From Phyllobacterium trifolii (GTDB taxonomy: Bacteria > Pseudomonadota > Alphaproteobacteria > Rhizobiales > Rhizobiaceae), in the NCBI RefSeq assembly GCF_014192095.1, contig NZ_JACHXN010000002.1, forward strand, positions 361,360-425,359: a stretch of DNA of 64,000 nt, given 5' to 3'. A program made the translations under genes and the position numbers. The notes under the pieces were generated by a model. It had not been told where the DNA came from, made no database searches, and saw nothing but the letters and a program-made list of their open reading frames with translations. Shown piece after piece: positions 54,382 through 63,704 of the stretch (position 1 is its first letter; every line of letters starts with the position of its first letter).

Positions 54382-55836
54382 ATGCAATGCATGTCTTTGC
54401 CAGTGCTCAACAGGCGGTCAAGTCCCCCTATAGGACACGCCGGTAGACCGCTGCGTCCGTCATACTCGAAAATTCGGATCTTGCCCGATCGCCTCGTATT
54501 TGCCGGCCTTCTCTTGCTTGTCTTTGCGTGCATGACCAACTGGAGCGCGGCCAGTGCCGACACATATACGCTGGTGGCAGAAGACAAGATAAAGTTACGC
54601 GTTGTCGAGTGGCGATCGTCCGATACCCGATACGCCAGTTGGGAGGCGCTTGAGGGAATATATACCGTCGACGATATGGGCAATCTATCGATCCCGATCG
54701 TCGGTCAGATAAAGGCGAACGGCAAGACGACAGAGCAACTGGCCGACGCCATCGCGAGCGGGTTGGCCGAGAAAGCCGAGTTGCCGGGAAAACCCTTTAT
54801 TGCCGTCGAGATCGCCGAGCACGCGCCAGTCTTCGTGACAGGAACCGTGCAGACCCCGGGGCGCTATCCTTTTGTGACGAACATGACCGTAATGAAGGCG
54901 GTGAGCATCGCCGGGGGCTTTTTGCGGGCGCGTGAGGGCAACGCCGTCTTCGAGCGCGATCGGATCCAGGCTGCCGGGGCCTATCGCACCGCCATCCTCA
55001 GCCGGCGTGATCTTCTGATGCGGCAGGCCCGTTTGCGCGCCGAGATCGCCGGCGAACCCAGCTTCGCTATTCCTGGCGAACTCGTGGGCACGCCGGATGT
55101 CGAGAAACTGAAGACGGAGGAGTCCAACCTGATGCGGCTGCGACGCGTCGAGTCCGACAGCCAGATCGCGGCGGCGAATGATCTCAGCCGTCTGTACAGT
55201 CAGGAAATCCAGTCACTCGAAGCCAAGATCATCTCGCAAAAACGACAGATCGCCCTTGCGCAGGAGGAACTGGATGCCGTCAACGGCCTCGCGAGCAAAG
55301 GTCTGTCGAACAACGCACGCCAATTTTCACTCGATCGCGCATTGGCGGATGCCCAAGGCAGCATGCTCGATCTGGAAATCGCCCTGACCAAAGCCCGTCA
55401 GGCGCTGAGCGACAGTGAGCGCGAAAAGACCGGGATCATCAACAAGCAGAACGCAGAAAACCAACAGCTGCTCAATACGGTTGATCTTGATATCAGCAAG
55501 GCGGCAATCGACATCCAGGTAGCGCAGCTGCTGGGCGAGCAGGCGGGGTATAGTGCGCAAGTCGCCCGGATCGGAACGGAGACGACGAGCCTCGGAAGTA
55601 CACAGAAAACCTTCAGGATCGTGCGTCGCAGCGATGATGGAACCTATCATACGATCGAAGCGGATGAGACGACCGCCCTGCTGCCGCACGACCTCGTCGA
55701 GATCGGTGTCGACACTGACCCGCAGGCGTCTTTTCTGCTGCAACCGCAGGTTGGACGGCCCGATGTAACCGGAAGCGCCCAGTCGGCTTCCCGCCAGGAT
55801 ATCTCAAGCAGGAGCGACGGAGGCATCCGTGATTGA
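54382..55836 (+). CDS. Outer-membrane polysaccharide export protein (OPX), ExoF-like
   Basis: A 484-residue secreted protein with a signal/anchor (LVFAGLLLLVFACMTNWSAASA), a Poly_export (Wza-like) domain (YTLVAEDKIKLRVVEW, YTVDDMGNLSIPIVGQIKANG), an SLBB-type region (HAPVFVTGTVQTPGRYPFV) and a long coiled coil (about residues 250-390). ExoF of succinoglycan systems has the same layout. It begins 8 bases after the GT2 stop. Confidence 0.88.
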   Translation: MQCMSLPVLNRRSSPPIGHAGRPLRPSYSKIRILPDRLVFAGLLLLVFACMTNWSAASADTYTLVAEDKIKLRVVEWRSSDTRYASWEALEGIYTVDDMGNLSIPIVGQIKANGKTTEQLADAIASGLAEKAELPGKPFIAVEIAEHAPVFVTGTVQTPGRYPFVTNMTVMKAVSIAGGFLRAREGNAVFERDRIQAAGAYRTAILSRRDLLMRQARLRAEIAGEPSFAIPGELVGTPDVEKLKTEESNLMRLRRVESDSQIAAANDLSRLYSQEIQSLEAKIISQKRQIALAQEELDAVNGLASKGLSNNARQFSLDRALADAQGSMLDLEIALTKARQALSDSEREKTGIINKQNAENQQLLNTVDLDISKAAIDIQVAQLLGEQAGYSAQVARIGTETTSLGSTQKTFRIVRRSDDGTYHTIEADETTALLPHDLVEIGVDTDPQASFLLQPQVGRPDVTGSAQSASRQDISSRSDGGIRD

Positions 55837-55968
55837 GGAAGATGCCATCAGGGCCGGTGGCCCGGCCTGCCCTCTTTCCGGCAGCTCCGGGAAAGCCGGC
55901 TGGAAACGCCACCGGCGTGCATTGCAAATGCAGGCCATGCAATCACTGTCCAGATCGGAAGCTGAAGC

Positions 55969-57438
55969 ATGACGATAGAACCGATCGGCTACTTCGTCCT
56001 CCTGCTTGGCGCACTTAGTGTGGTCTACGGAGCACGCTTTGCAATCGGGACACTTTGTTTGTCGACGCTCTTTGGAGCCGCGGCGGCGCTCCAGCTGCCC
56101 TCGCTTGGTGGTGGTAGCATCCAACCCAGCCATCTTCTGGTGCTTTTCTTTGTCGCGACCGCCTTGCTGCGCCCCATAGAAACACAGGCGGCCTTGGCCA
56201 GCATTGCGTATCCGGGCCCCGGCTTCTGGTTCGCTGTCTATATCCTGTTTTCCGCCGTATCGGCTTTCTTTCTGCCCCGCATCTTTGCCGGTGCAACGCT
56301 CGTCTACTCGTCCGCCCGCGACGCGTCGGGGACGATGTCGACAGTGGCCTCTCCGCTGGCTCCAGGTTCGTCCAATTTTACCCAGGCTGTCTATCTACTC
56401 GGCGACCTCGCCTGCTTTGCCGTCATCAGTGGGCTCACCCGGCTCGGGCACGCCCGTTTCATCGCTCGAAGTTTGATCGTGACGGCGATAGTGTGCCTCG
56501 GCCTGGCGCTGCTCGATATCGGAGCGTTCATGACCGACCAGGCCGAATTACTCGATTTCATACGCAATGCCAACTATACGATGCACACGGCCGAGACGAT
56601 CAGCGGTTTCAAACGCATCGTCGGTTCCTTTCCTGAAGCAAGCTCCTACGGATCGGCCGCATTGGTCTTCTTTTCTTTCACGCTCCTGCTTTGGCTGGAG
56701 CGTTTTCCAAGCCGCCTGACCGGTCTGGCAACGATATCTGTTGGCGCGACTATCATACTGTGCACGTCGACAACTGCCTACATTGCGGGTCTGCTTGTTC
56801 TCGGCCTCGTCGTACTGCTAAGCCTGAAACGCCTCCCTAGTGGCCGTGCTACGGCCCCCTATGCTGCTTTCCTGATCGTCACACTGTTCATGGTTCCCTG
56901 CACGATCGTTGCACTCATGCTGATACCGGATGCGTGGAATTCGGTAACGGAACTCATGAGCATTACCTTCGCAGACAAGCTCCAGTCACAATCTGGCGAA
57001 GAACGCACCGCCTGGAACACTCTGGCGCTCGTCTCATTCGTGGAGACGGCCACTTTCGGCGCCGGGCTCGGCACAGTTCGAGCCTCCAGTTTTATTGCCG
57101 CATTGCTGTCGAATGTCGGATTGTGCGGCACCGTGCTTTTCGCCATCTTTCTGTACAGCCTCCTGACAGCGGCCGGGCGGAACGAATCAGACGCCCGGGA
57201 GGACCGGGCAATCGGAATTGCCGCCGTGATGGCGTCAATCGCCCAGATCGCCTCGGCGACGATCTCCGGGAGCAGTACTGACCTCGGCTTGCTGTTCAGT
57301 ATTACCGCAGGGCTGGCCACCGGTTGCCTGGCTGGCTCCCACGTCTTGCCACGACGCGCGGCTCGGTCGCCTGTGAGCCCATATCCCTTGGAGGCATCGG
57401 CATCTTTGATGAGAACGCCGATGGTTTCGGCGCCATGA
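55969..57438 (+). CDS. O-antigen-ligase/ExoQ-like polymerase membrane protein
   Basis: A 489-residue integral membrane protein with about ten to twelve hydrophobic segments and a large loop, as expected of Wzy polymerases or WaaL-type ligases (ExoQ-like). The loop region RIVGSFPEASSYGSAALVFF and the following segments fit the Wzy_C pattern. Its place between OPX and GT genes makes it the candidate polymerase. The spacer after OPX is 132 bases. Confidence 0.75.
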   Translation: MTIEPIGYFVLLLGALSVVYGARFAIGTLCLSTLFGAAAALQLPSLGGGSIQPSHLLVLFFVATALLRPIETQAALASIAYPGPGFWFAVYILFSAVSAFFLPRIFAGATLVYSSARDASGTMSTVASPLAPGSSNFTQAVYLLGDLACFAVISGLTRLGHARFIARSLIVTAIVCLGLALLDIGAFMTDQAELLDFIRNANYTMHTAETISGFKRIVGSFPEASSYGSAALVFFSFTLLLWLERFPSRLTGLATISVGATIILCTSTTAYIAGLLVLGLVVLLSLKRLPSGRATAPYAAFLIVTLFMVPCTIVALMLIPDAWNSVTELMSITFADKLQSQSGEERTAWNTLALVSFVETATFGAGLGTVRASSFIAALLSNVGLCGTVLFAIFLYSLLTAAGRNESDAREDRAIGIAAVMASIAQIASATISGSSTDLGLLFSITAGLATGCLAGSHVLPRRAARSPVSPYPLEASASLMRTPMVSAP

Positions 57439-57572
57439 TACGCCACTTGCGATCCCGTCCAACCATAGCCGCATCCGGGCGGACCCGAAGATTTTCTACG
57501 TGGCGCGCCTCGAAGATCGTCAATGACAGGTGGTTGGCGCACGAAAGCAGTTCGGCAAACCTCTGCGGAAAG

Positions 57573-57878
57573 TCAGCTCCCGCGGTGCTCGTCTGCCGCA
57601 TGCGCCGCGTCAGCGGTGGAACCATTTTTTGGAAGTTTGCGCGTGCGACGCCAAAGTCCCGACAAAAAGACGCCCACCAGGTAACTGACTTCCATGAGCG
57701 CAAGGACAGCAATGCTGGAGAGCGCAGCGGCAATCAGGGAAGAGCCCTGGGTGAAGGTCACGACCCCCAAGCCAGTTGCCACGAAAAACGCAAAGATTGC
57801 GAATGCCCAGACACGGATGGCGGTCCCGGCCGTGATCGAAATCACCATCACGATGATTGCGCCGCTCAGCATTGTCAT
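57573..57878 (-). CDS. Small membrane protein, ExoX/SyrA-like
   Basis: A 101-residue protein with two hydrophobic hairpin segments (VWAFAIFAFFVATGLGVVTF and SSIAVLALMEVSYLVGVFLSGL) and a basic, low-complexity tail. Size, topology and the pattern VSYLVGVF resemble ExoX/SyrA exopolysaccharide repressors of rhizobia, which act post-translationally on ExoY. It lies antisense between the polymerase and GT8 genes. Confidence 0.45.
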   Translation of the reverse strand: MTMLSGAIIVMVISITAGTAIRVWAFAIFAFFVATGLGVVTFTQGSSLIAAALSSIAVLALMEVSYLVGVFLSGLWRRTRKLPKNGSTADAAHAADEHRGS

Positions 57879-58147
57879 CCTCCCTCCCCTTGCATCACGA
57901 CCAGGGTTCCAACTGCTGGTCTTTGCGATTTGGCACCGCAGACTTACGATATTGGAACGCCCGCTGCGGTTAAAATTTCAACAATTAAACGCTCAAAAAT
58001 CGTCGTCAACCAGCCCTTTATTTCAAACCGACGGCGCTCAGTTACGCATTTGGCAACAAAATACCGGATCGCGTTTCCATACGACAGTATCAGTGACGGG
58101 TTCAATAAGGGGTGTTCCCGGCGAAGACCAATCAGAGGGGCGGTGAT

Positions 58148-59059
58148 ATGAACAATCAATGCGTCGTTTACGTTACGGATGTCGAGTATGCGTTTCCCAC
58201 TATTCTTTCGGCCCTCCAGGCTCGCAAATTCGCCAGCGCAGCGACCGACGTCTGCGTCCTCATGTCGGAACACCTTGATAATTTTGCAGAGCTGAAAGGC
58301 CTGCTCGCGATGAGCGGGGTCGAACTGATCGATGCGACTGCAGCATTGAAGGACTCGCTCGGCAAACTCGACGGCTCGCATTTTCAGCGACGCATCAGCG
58401 TCAGCACGATGGCCAAGCTTGTCCTTTGCCAGGTCCTGCCCGCTGAGTACACCCAGATTATTTACCTCGATGGGGACACGCAGGTCGTCAGCAATCTGGC
58501 TGAGCTCGAAAACGCCGTCGCCCCTGAGGGAAAGTTCTTTGCAGCGCGTGATTACACATCGATCCACAAGCTCCTCCTCAGCGGAAGAGACAGCCACTAT
58601 TTCAACGCGGGTGTTCTGAAGTTTCACCGTAACGGCTGGATCGGGCAAGAGGCGTTAGAACTTTTTATGAAAAATCCGGAGGCCTGCGAGGGCAAACATG
58701 ATCAAGGTGCACTGAACTATGTCTGCGGATCTTCACTCATCCTCGTGTCGAACCGCTGGAACTTTCCGAAGCAGTTTCTTCATCTTGTGAACATGTCCTC
58801 CTTATCCATCGTGCACTACATGGCGCATCCAAAGCCGTGGCACGGGACTTTCTTTCCATGGAGCGATGCGGAAAGCCAGGTTTACGTCGACTTACGCAAA
58901 TCGCACCCGGTATACGACGCGCTATACCGCGGAATAACATTCGACCGTAAAATGTTATACAAGTATCGTTCAATTCGGGAACGTATCACACACGCGTTGC
59001 AGGAGGACAAGCCCAACCCGCAAGTCCAGGGTCTGCTTGTCGGCGATTATGTCGTGTGA
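58148..59059 (+). CDS. Glycosyltransferase family 8
   Basis: A 303-residue GT8-like transferase. The nucleotide-sugar DxD motif is in IIYLDGDTQV, and the N-terminal CVVYVTDVEYAFPTILSAL and C-terminal IVHYMAHPKPWHG (metal-binding HxxG-type end) complete the pattern. The ATG at 58148 follows GGGGCGGTGAT. It pairs with the next glycosyltransferase and probably decorates the repeat unit. Confidence 0.85.
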   Translation: MNNQCVVYVTDVEYAFPTILSALQARKFASAATDVCVLMSEHLDNFAELKGLLAMSGVELIDATAALKDSLGKLDGSHFQRRISVSTMAKLVLCQVLPAEYTQIIYLDGDTQVVSNLAELENAVAPEGKFFAARDYTSIHKLLLSGRDSHYFNAGVLKFHRNGWIGQEALELFMKNPEACEGKHDQGALNYVCGSSLILVSNRWNFPKQFLHLVNMSSLSIVHYMAHPKPWHGTFFPWSDAESQVYVDLRKSHPVYDALYRGITFDRKMLYKYRSIRERITHALQEDKPNPQVQGLLVGDYVV

Positions 59060-59072
59060 TGGTCGAAAGAGC

Positions 59073-60188
59073 ATGATTAACAGTGCTTCCCTTGCCAGCA
59101 TTTCACACTACGCAAAGGCCCGACTGCGGCGGTCTCTGAAAGCCAGGCAGGTCAAGTGCGACCTGCTGCGCGGCGGGCTCAAGCACGCGCGCCATGTTGT
59201 CATATGCGTCATCCGCGACGAAGGGCATCGGCTGGCCTTCTTTCTGCAGTATTATCGCGATCTTGGATTTGAGCATTTTCTTTGCATCGATAACGGGTCG
59301 ACCGATGGGACGGTAGAACAGCTGTCCAGCTTCGACGACGTGTCCCTCCTTTCGGCCAACGGGTCCTACAAGGCAGCAAGGTTTGGAAACGACTGGATCA
59401 ACGAAGTCATCAACCGGTATTGCCAGGAAAAATGGGTCCTTTACGTCGATGCCGATGAATTTCTGGTTTACCCGCATTGCGACACAAGGCCGATCAGCCA
59501 GTTGACCGCTTACATGGATTCCGTGGGCGGTCGTTCTCTGCGATCGGTCATGGTCGATATGTACAGCCGTAATCCAATTGTTGAAAACGTATGCGAGCCC
59601 GGAAGAAACCCCCTGGGTGTTTGTAACCTCTTCGACCGTTCGGGTTACGAGTCACATTTCGACAAACGCAATTTGACGATATGGATCAAGGGCGGGGTCC
59701 GTGGGCGGGTCTATTTCCAGGGCCGTATCTGGGATGGTCCTGCACTCAACAAGATACCCCTCGTTTACGTAGCGGGAGAGTGCCTGTTTCTCAAGTCATC
59801 GCATCAGGTTTGGCCGTTGTCCTTGAATTTGGGCGATATGCGTGGAGCACTTGGCATATCGGGTGCCCTCTTGCATTTCAAGTTTCTATCGACCTTTGTT
59901 CATAAGGTTTCGGATGTGGCAAACCGATCGGAGCACACCGAAGAATACGCCGTATATTCCTCAGGCGAGGACGTGCGTCATTTCTTGTATGAGGACACGG
60001 GTGTTTACAAAAACTGGAAAGATTTGGCTGATCACGGTCTTATACAAGGGGAAGGTTGGAAATACTGGAAGAATGTTTCAACTGTGAAGTCTAGTGGATT
60101 GATCGAGACTAAAGAGTTCGATCCAGGTGTTGGCACTTCACGCAAAAAAGTTCCGGTCACTTGTGCAATCCAATCCCGCCGAGGCTGA
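59073..60188 (+). CDS. Glycosyltransferase family 2/92-like
   Basis: A 371-residue transferase. It has VVICVIRDEGHRLAFFLQYYRDLGFEHFLCIDNGSTDGT, followed by the DxD-type YVDADEFLVYP, which is characteristic of GT92/DUF23-like proteins. The ATG at 59073, 13 bases after the GT8 stop, follows CGAAAG; a slightly earlier start at 59049 would overlap. The acceptor is unknown. Confidence 0.8.
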   Translation: MINSASLASISHYAKARLRRSLKARQVKCDLLRGGLKHARHVVICVIRDEGHRLAFFLQYYRDLGFEHFLCIDNGSTDGTVEQLSSFDDVSLLSANGSYKAARFGNDWINEVINRYCQEKWVLYVDADEFLVYPHCDTRPISQLTAYMDSVGGRSLRSVMVDMYSRNPIVENVCEPGRNPLGVCNLFDRSGYESHFDKRNLTIWIKGGVRGRVYFQGRIWDGPALNKIPLVYVAGECLFLKSSHQVWPLSLNLGDMRGALGISGALLHFKFLSTFVHKVSDVANRSEHTEEYAVYSSGEDVRHFLYEDTGVYKNWKDLADHGLIQGEGWKYWKNVSTVKSSGLIETKEFDPGVGTSRKKVPVTCAIQSRRG

Positions 60189-60332
60189 CACAATTGGCGT
60201 CGAACTGGCGAGGCTGGATCGCGAGATGACTCCCACATTGGTGTGATTTTTGCAACTGGTCAGGCTGATAGGTCGTGGGGCTTCGCATCAGTCGGGCCAT
60301 ACTCGACCGATATAGTTCATGTACCTTGCCAT

Positions 60333-61136
60333 TCAGGAAAGGGAACAGGGACTGAGTGATTCTTCGCGAATGCGCGCTGCCAAAATCCAGTCAACTGCCG
60401 CGGAAATGTCATTGACGGTTGCGGTTGGTGGGGGGTTGAAACGGTCCTCGTCGCCGGGGCGGTATTTGCCCGTGCGTACCAGCAACGCGTGAGCAAGTCC
60501 GGTCCGCAAGGCCCCTGCGATGTCGGTTTCCGCATCGTCGCCGACTATTACGGCTTCTGCAATTGGGCATTGCATGCTGGCTAGTGCGGACAGGAAGAAC
60601 GCAGGCGACGGCTTTCCCAAGACAACAGCACTTCTTTGACTGGCGAATTCCAGTGCCGCAACGAATGCTCCCGCGTCGAGACTGAGTTCTCCATCTGCAT
60701 CCTTGAATGTCCGGTTCGGCGCCAGCGCCAGGAATTCCGCGCCCTGGATGAGCTCTCGAAACGCCCTGTTCAGCGCCAGGTAATCGAAGGCCTTGCCTGC
60801 ATCGCCGACAATGACCGCCCTTCCATCCCCGCCCGCCACATCGTGGAAATCCGCCACCAGGTCCGGGTGAACCAGGAGGTATGGCGATCGATTGTGTTGA
60901 CCAAGCCATTCACGCGCTATTTGCGCTGGAGTTAAAAGCTCGCTGGATGAGACAGAAAAGCCAAGCCTGTCGAGCTGCTTAAGAACGGATTCTTTGCTCG
61001 ACCGTGTCGTGTTGCTCACGAAGCGTACAGGAAGGTCAGCCTCGTGCAGGCGGGCAACAGCATTCGTTGCGCCCGGAATAACCTCTTTGCCATCATAGAG
61101 GACGCCAGCAAGATCCAGAAGCACACCGCTAATCAT
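60333..61136 (-). CDS. HAD-IIA phosphatase, LHPP-like
   Basis: A 267-residue HAD class IIA hydrolase from the ATG at 61136. Motif I is LLDLAGVLYDG, in which the second Asp is Ala as LHPP-group members deviate at this point. Motif II is FVSNTTRSS, the motif III Lys is in VLGKPSPAFF and motif IV is VIVGDDAETDIAGAL. It may act on phosphohistidine/phospholysine or pyrophosphate. Confidence 0.8.
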   Translation of the reverse strand: MISGVLLDLAGVLYDGKEVIPGATNAVARLHEADLPVRFVSNTTRSSKESVLKQLDRLGFSVSSSELLTPAQIAREWLGQHNRSPYLLVHPDLVADFHDVAGGDGRAVIVGDAGKAFDYLALNRAFRELIQGAEFLALAPNRTFKDADGELSLDAGAFVAALEFASQRSAVVLGKPSPAFFLSALASMQCPIAEAVIVGDDAETDIAGALRTGLAHALLVRTGKYRPGDEDRFNPPPTATVNDISAAVDWILAARIREESLSPCSLS

Positions 61137-61145
61137 CGAAGCAGA

Positions 61146-61334
61146 ATGGACGTGGACAAATTGGGCGTCAACGTCTTCAAGCGACCTTCCAACGATCAAC
61201 GTTCGTCTCGGAAGGCTTCAGGGGATGAGGAAACCGGCCTGTCCGAAAACTATCCTGACTTTTACAGTACCCCGCAGTTACTGAGAAACGATCCTCTGAA
61301 AAGCCGTGCTAAACGCTTCTTGGAAGGGAAGTGA
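61146..61334 (+). CDS. Small hypothetical protein
   Basis: A possible 62-residue protein from the ATG at 61146, hydrophilic and rich in Lys, Arg and Ser, ending in KSRAKRFLEGK. It overlaps no other gene in its proposed form and is divergent from the phosphatase. I do not recognise it; a chance reading frame is possible. Confidence 0.35.
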   Translation: MDVDKLGVNVFKRPSNDQRSSRKASGDEETGLSENYPDFYSTPQLLRNDPLKSRAKRFLEGK

Positions 61335-61394
61335 CCGCGGTAATAACCGTCCTTCTTGTGTTTTGGTAGAACCACGATGTTCAGGAGATCCGAA

Positions 61395-61631
61395 ATGCTC
61401 GAGACTACGCCTACCCTTCTATTCACGATCGAAGCACATGGCCGACTTGTTTATGGTCCGATAAAGACCACAGCTGACGCTCTGGCCGAGAAGCTTCGAG
61501 CTATCGGCAAGTTCAGCGACGACGAGGTTGAACAGGTGTTACATGAGATCGACAACCTTGGGAGCGTCGAGGTCAAGCCGGACGAAGGGAAACATGAAAC
61601 AATCACCATCTCGAAGATACTCGCATCTTGA
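61395..61631 (+). CDS. Small hypothetical protein
   Basis: A 78-residue acidic protein from the ATG at 61395, preceded by CAGGAGATCCGAA. It has a beta-rich start (PTLLFTIEAHGRLVYGPI) and an amphipathic helix (ADALAEKLRAIGKFSDDEVEQVLHEI). No family is recognised. The good Shine-Dalgarno makes expression plausible. Confidence 0.5.
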   Translation: MLETTPTLLFTIEAHGRLVYGPIKTTADALAEKLRAIGKFSDDEVEQVLHEIDNLGSVEVKPDEGKHETITISKILAS

Positions 61632-61910
61632 ACATGCCGTCCGATGGCATTGTCACATTATTTGAGAGAGGTGAGCATGAGCAGCGATGTGAATGTCCCG
61701 GGATTCAAGCCGACATTTGTGTCAGAATTCTTGTTATTAAATCGACTATCTGCCCTTTTCTGAACCAACACCATACAATAGGGGCAGGCAGCAGCAACTG
61801 AAAATGCCGATATTAGCGGATCTTCCACCGAATCCGATTGGTTCATAAGATTCTACAATCACTCTTTAGAGCATATCGGGATGAGTGATTTCCAATGAGC
61901 GCCTTGAATT

Positions 61911-62903
61911 CTAGAGAGAAATAGCTTGGCCCAGACCTAGGCGTTTGGCCTCGCGGTAAGCGAGGTCGGCTGCCACCATATCCTCCATGGCGACGCCCAT
62001 GGCCTTGTAGATCGTGATCTGCTGATCTGACGTCCGACCTGGTCGCAGTCCCAGCAACATCGCACCAAGATCGATGCCTGCCTCCGGATCGATATTTGCA
62101 AGTTCGCAACAACCCACGGGTGTTGGCGAGAAGGCGTCCCGCGTCTCAACGAAGAGCTTGCCGCGAGCGATCAAATCGATCGGAAGTTCGCCGCCGGGTG
62201 GCGCAACACCGACCGAGGACACGTGCGTTCCTGGTTGAACCCATTCTGCGGATATCGCGGGGACGTAGGAGTGCGTTGCGAGGCACACGACATCCGAAGA
62301 GCGTACCGCGGCCTCGAGGTCCTCGACGGCCGTGGTACCTGAATGACGTGAGGACAGAACCTGCGCATCAGAAAAATCCTTCGAGAAAACTCGGATTTCC
62401 TGGAAATCTCGAACTAGTGGCAACAGGTGAAGGTGCTGGCTAGCTTGAACGCCAGCGCCCACGACGGTCGCGACCTTGGCATTACGCCTGGCGAGCTCTC
62501 GCACTGAGAGGACGGCCGAGCCAGACGTGCGTACGGCCGTGATGTAGGTGCCATCCATAATGCAAACAGGCATTCCTGTTTCTGGATCGAAGAGATGTAT
62601 TGTTGCGAGGTGACTTGGGATGCCCCGAGCGATATTGCCTTCGAACACGTTGACGAGTTTTACGGTCAAATGCATTCCCTTCATCCAGGCAGGCATCGCC
62701 AACGAATAGCCGGCATTCGGAATATCGAGTTGTGGCCGCGCTGGATTAACGACACGATCGTCGGAAAGCGCTTTGAACCCGTCCGCTAGCGCATCTAGCA
62801 GCTTGCGCAGGTCGATACATTTTTTGATCTCCGCTTCGCTCAGCGAGAGAATCTTGATCTCACCCTTTGTGTGATTGCTCGAGGCAGGTTGTGTGCTGTC
62901 CAT
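61911..62903 (-). CDS. Ornithine cyclodeaminase/mu-crystallin family enzyme
   Basis: A 330-residue NAD(P)-dependent enzyme. It has the Rossmann motif VATVVGAGVQASQHL, upstream SLAMPAWMKGMHLTVKLVNVF and DGTYITAVRTSGSAVLSVRELARR, as in the OCD family. Activities in the family include ornithine cyclodeaminase, alanine dehydrogenase and delta1-pyrroline-2-carboxylate reductase. Given the hydroxyproline dehydratase at 5 kb, the last is possible but they are far apart. It is divergent from an Lrp gene. Confidence 0.85.
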   Translation of the reverse strand: MDSTQPASSNHTKGEIKILSLSEAEIKKCIDLRKLLDALADGFKALSDDRVVNPARPQLDIPNAGYSLAMPAWMKGMHLTVKLVNVFEGNIARGIPSHLATIHLFDPETGMPVCIMDGTYITAVRTSGSAVLSVRELARRNAKVATVVGAGVQASQHLHLLPLVRDFQEIRVFSKDFSDAQVLSSRHSGTTAVEDLEAAVRSSDVVCLATHSYVPAISAEWVQPGTHVSSVGVAPPGGELPIDLIARGKLFVETRDAFSPTPVGCCELANIDPEAGIDLGAMLLGLRPGRTSDQQITIYKAMGVAMEDMVAADLAYREAKRLGLGQAISL

Positions 62904-63040
62904 GATCTTGCTTGCCTTCGTCCGGTTATGCGTTCAGTGCCTTTCCAACCGTATTGAGCAAATCGGTGTGATGAAATATAGTAATTTCGACTTCCTAGCG
63001 TGATTGTCGCGCGTTTGGACCCACGAAAGTGTGAATCAAA

Positions 63041-63502
63041 ATGAACGATCTGGACCGTATCGACCGGATGTTGCTCGGGCTATTGCAAGAAGACGGTCGC
63101 CGGACCGTACTTGACCTCGCCGAACGCGTTGGACTGTCACCGACCGGCGCATCACAGCGCATCAAGCGGCTTTTCAGTGAAGGCTTTATCCGCGCCGTGC
63201 GGGCTGTGCTGGAGCCCTCAAAGATTGGACGCGGCGCTGTCGTCTTTGTCGAGGTAAGACTCGATCACACCGCGCCGCACGTCTTCGACCGCTTTGCAGA
63301 GGCTGTTGCGAAGGCACCCGAAATCATCGAATGTCATATGGTGATTGGTGGATTCGACTACCTGGTCAAAGCACGAATAGCTGACATGGCAACGTTTCAG
63401 GAATTCCTGCAGCGGGTCATTCTGCCGCTTCCTGGTGTCAGGGAAACGCACACTTACGCATCAATCGGTGATGTGAAGCCTGACGCATTGTTGCCGCTTT
63501 GA
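63041..63502 (+). CDS. Lrp/AsnC-family transcriptional regulator
   Basis: A 153-residue regulator with N-terminal HTH (LDRIDRMLLGLLQEDGRRTV, LAERVGLSPTGASQRIKRLFSEGFI) and a C-terminal RAM domain (ECHMVIGGFDYLVKARIADM). It is divergent from the ornithine cyclodeaminase-family gene and probably controls it in response to an amino acid. Confidence 0.92.
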   Translation: MNDLDRIDRMLLGLLQEDGRRTVLDLAERVGLSPTGASQRIKRLFSEGFIRAVRAVLEPSKIGRGAVVFVEVRLDHTAPHVFDRFAEAVAKAPEIIECHMVIGGFDYLVKARIADMATFQEFLQRVILPLPGVRETHTYASIGDVKPDALLPL

Positions 63503-63704
63503 CACCTCCGGTTTTCTGGCCGGTTGAAGCTGGAATAACTCGGTCAAGACGGAGTTTTCGGCGTGAAGCCGTCATAACGTATCGCCTTAAAGGGTTTCGA
63601 ATGTGCGTTCCAGTCGAGATGGGATGGTTGCCGCCCTCCCCTGACGGCATCGCAATGTGCCAATGTTGTGGTGCGTTAACCCACGAAGTAGAGAAGGCGG
63701 CAAA
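63503..63704 (+). ncRNA. Possible IS110 left-end noncoding region (bridge RNA candidate)
   Basis: A 202-base gene-free segment in front of an IS110-type transposase. In the IS110 group the left noncoding end encodes the bridge RNA that guides recombination. A segment at 63550-63620 has a diverged look-alike at 44190-44253. No structure was computed, and the exact element end is unknown. Confidence 0.35.
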
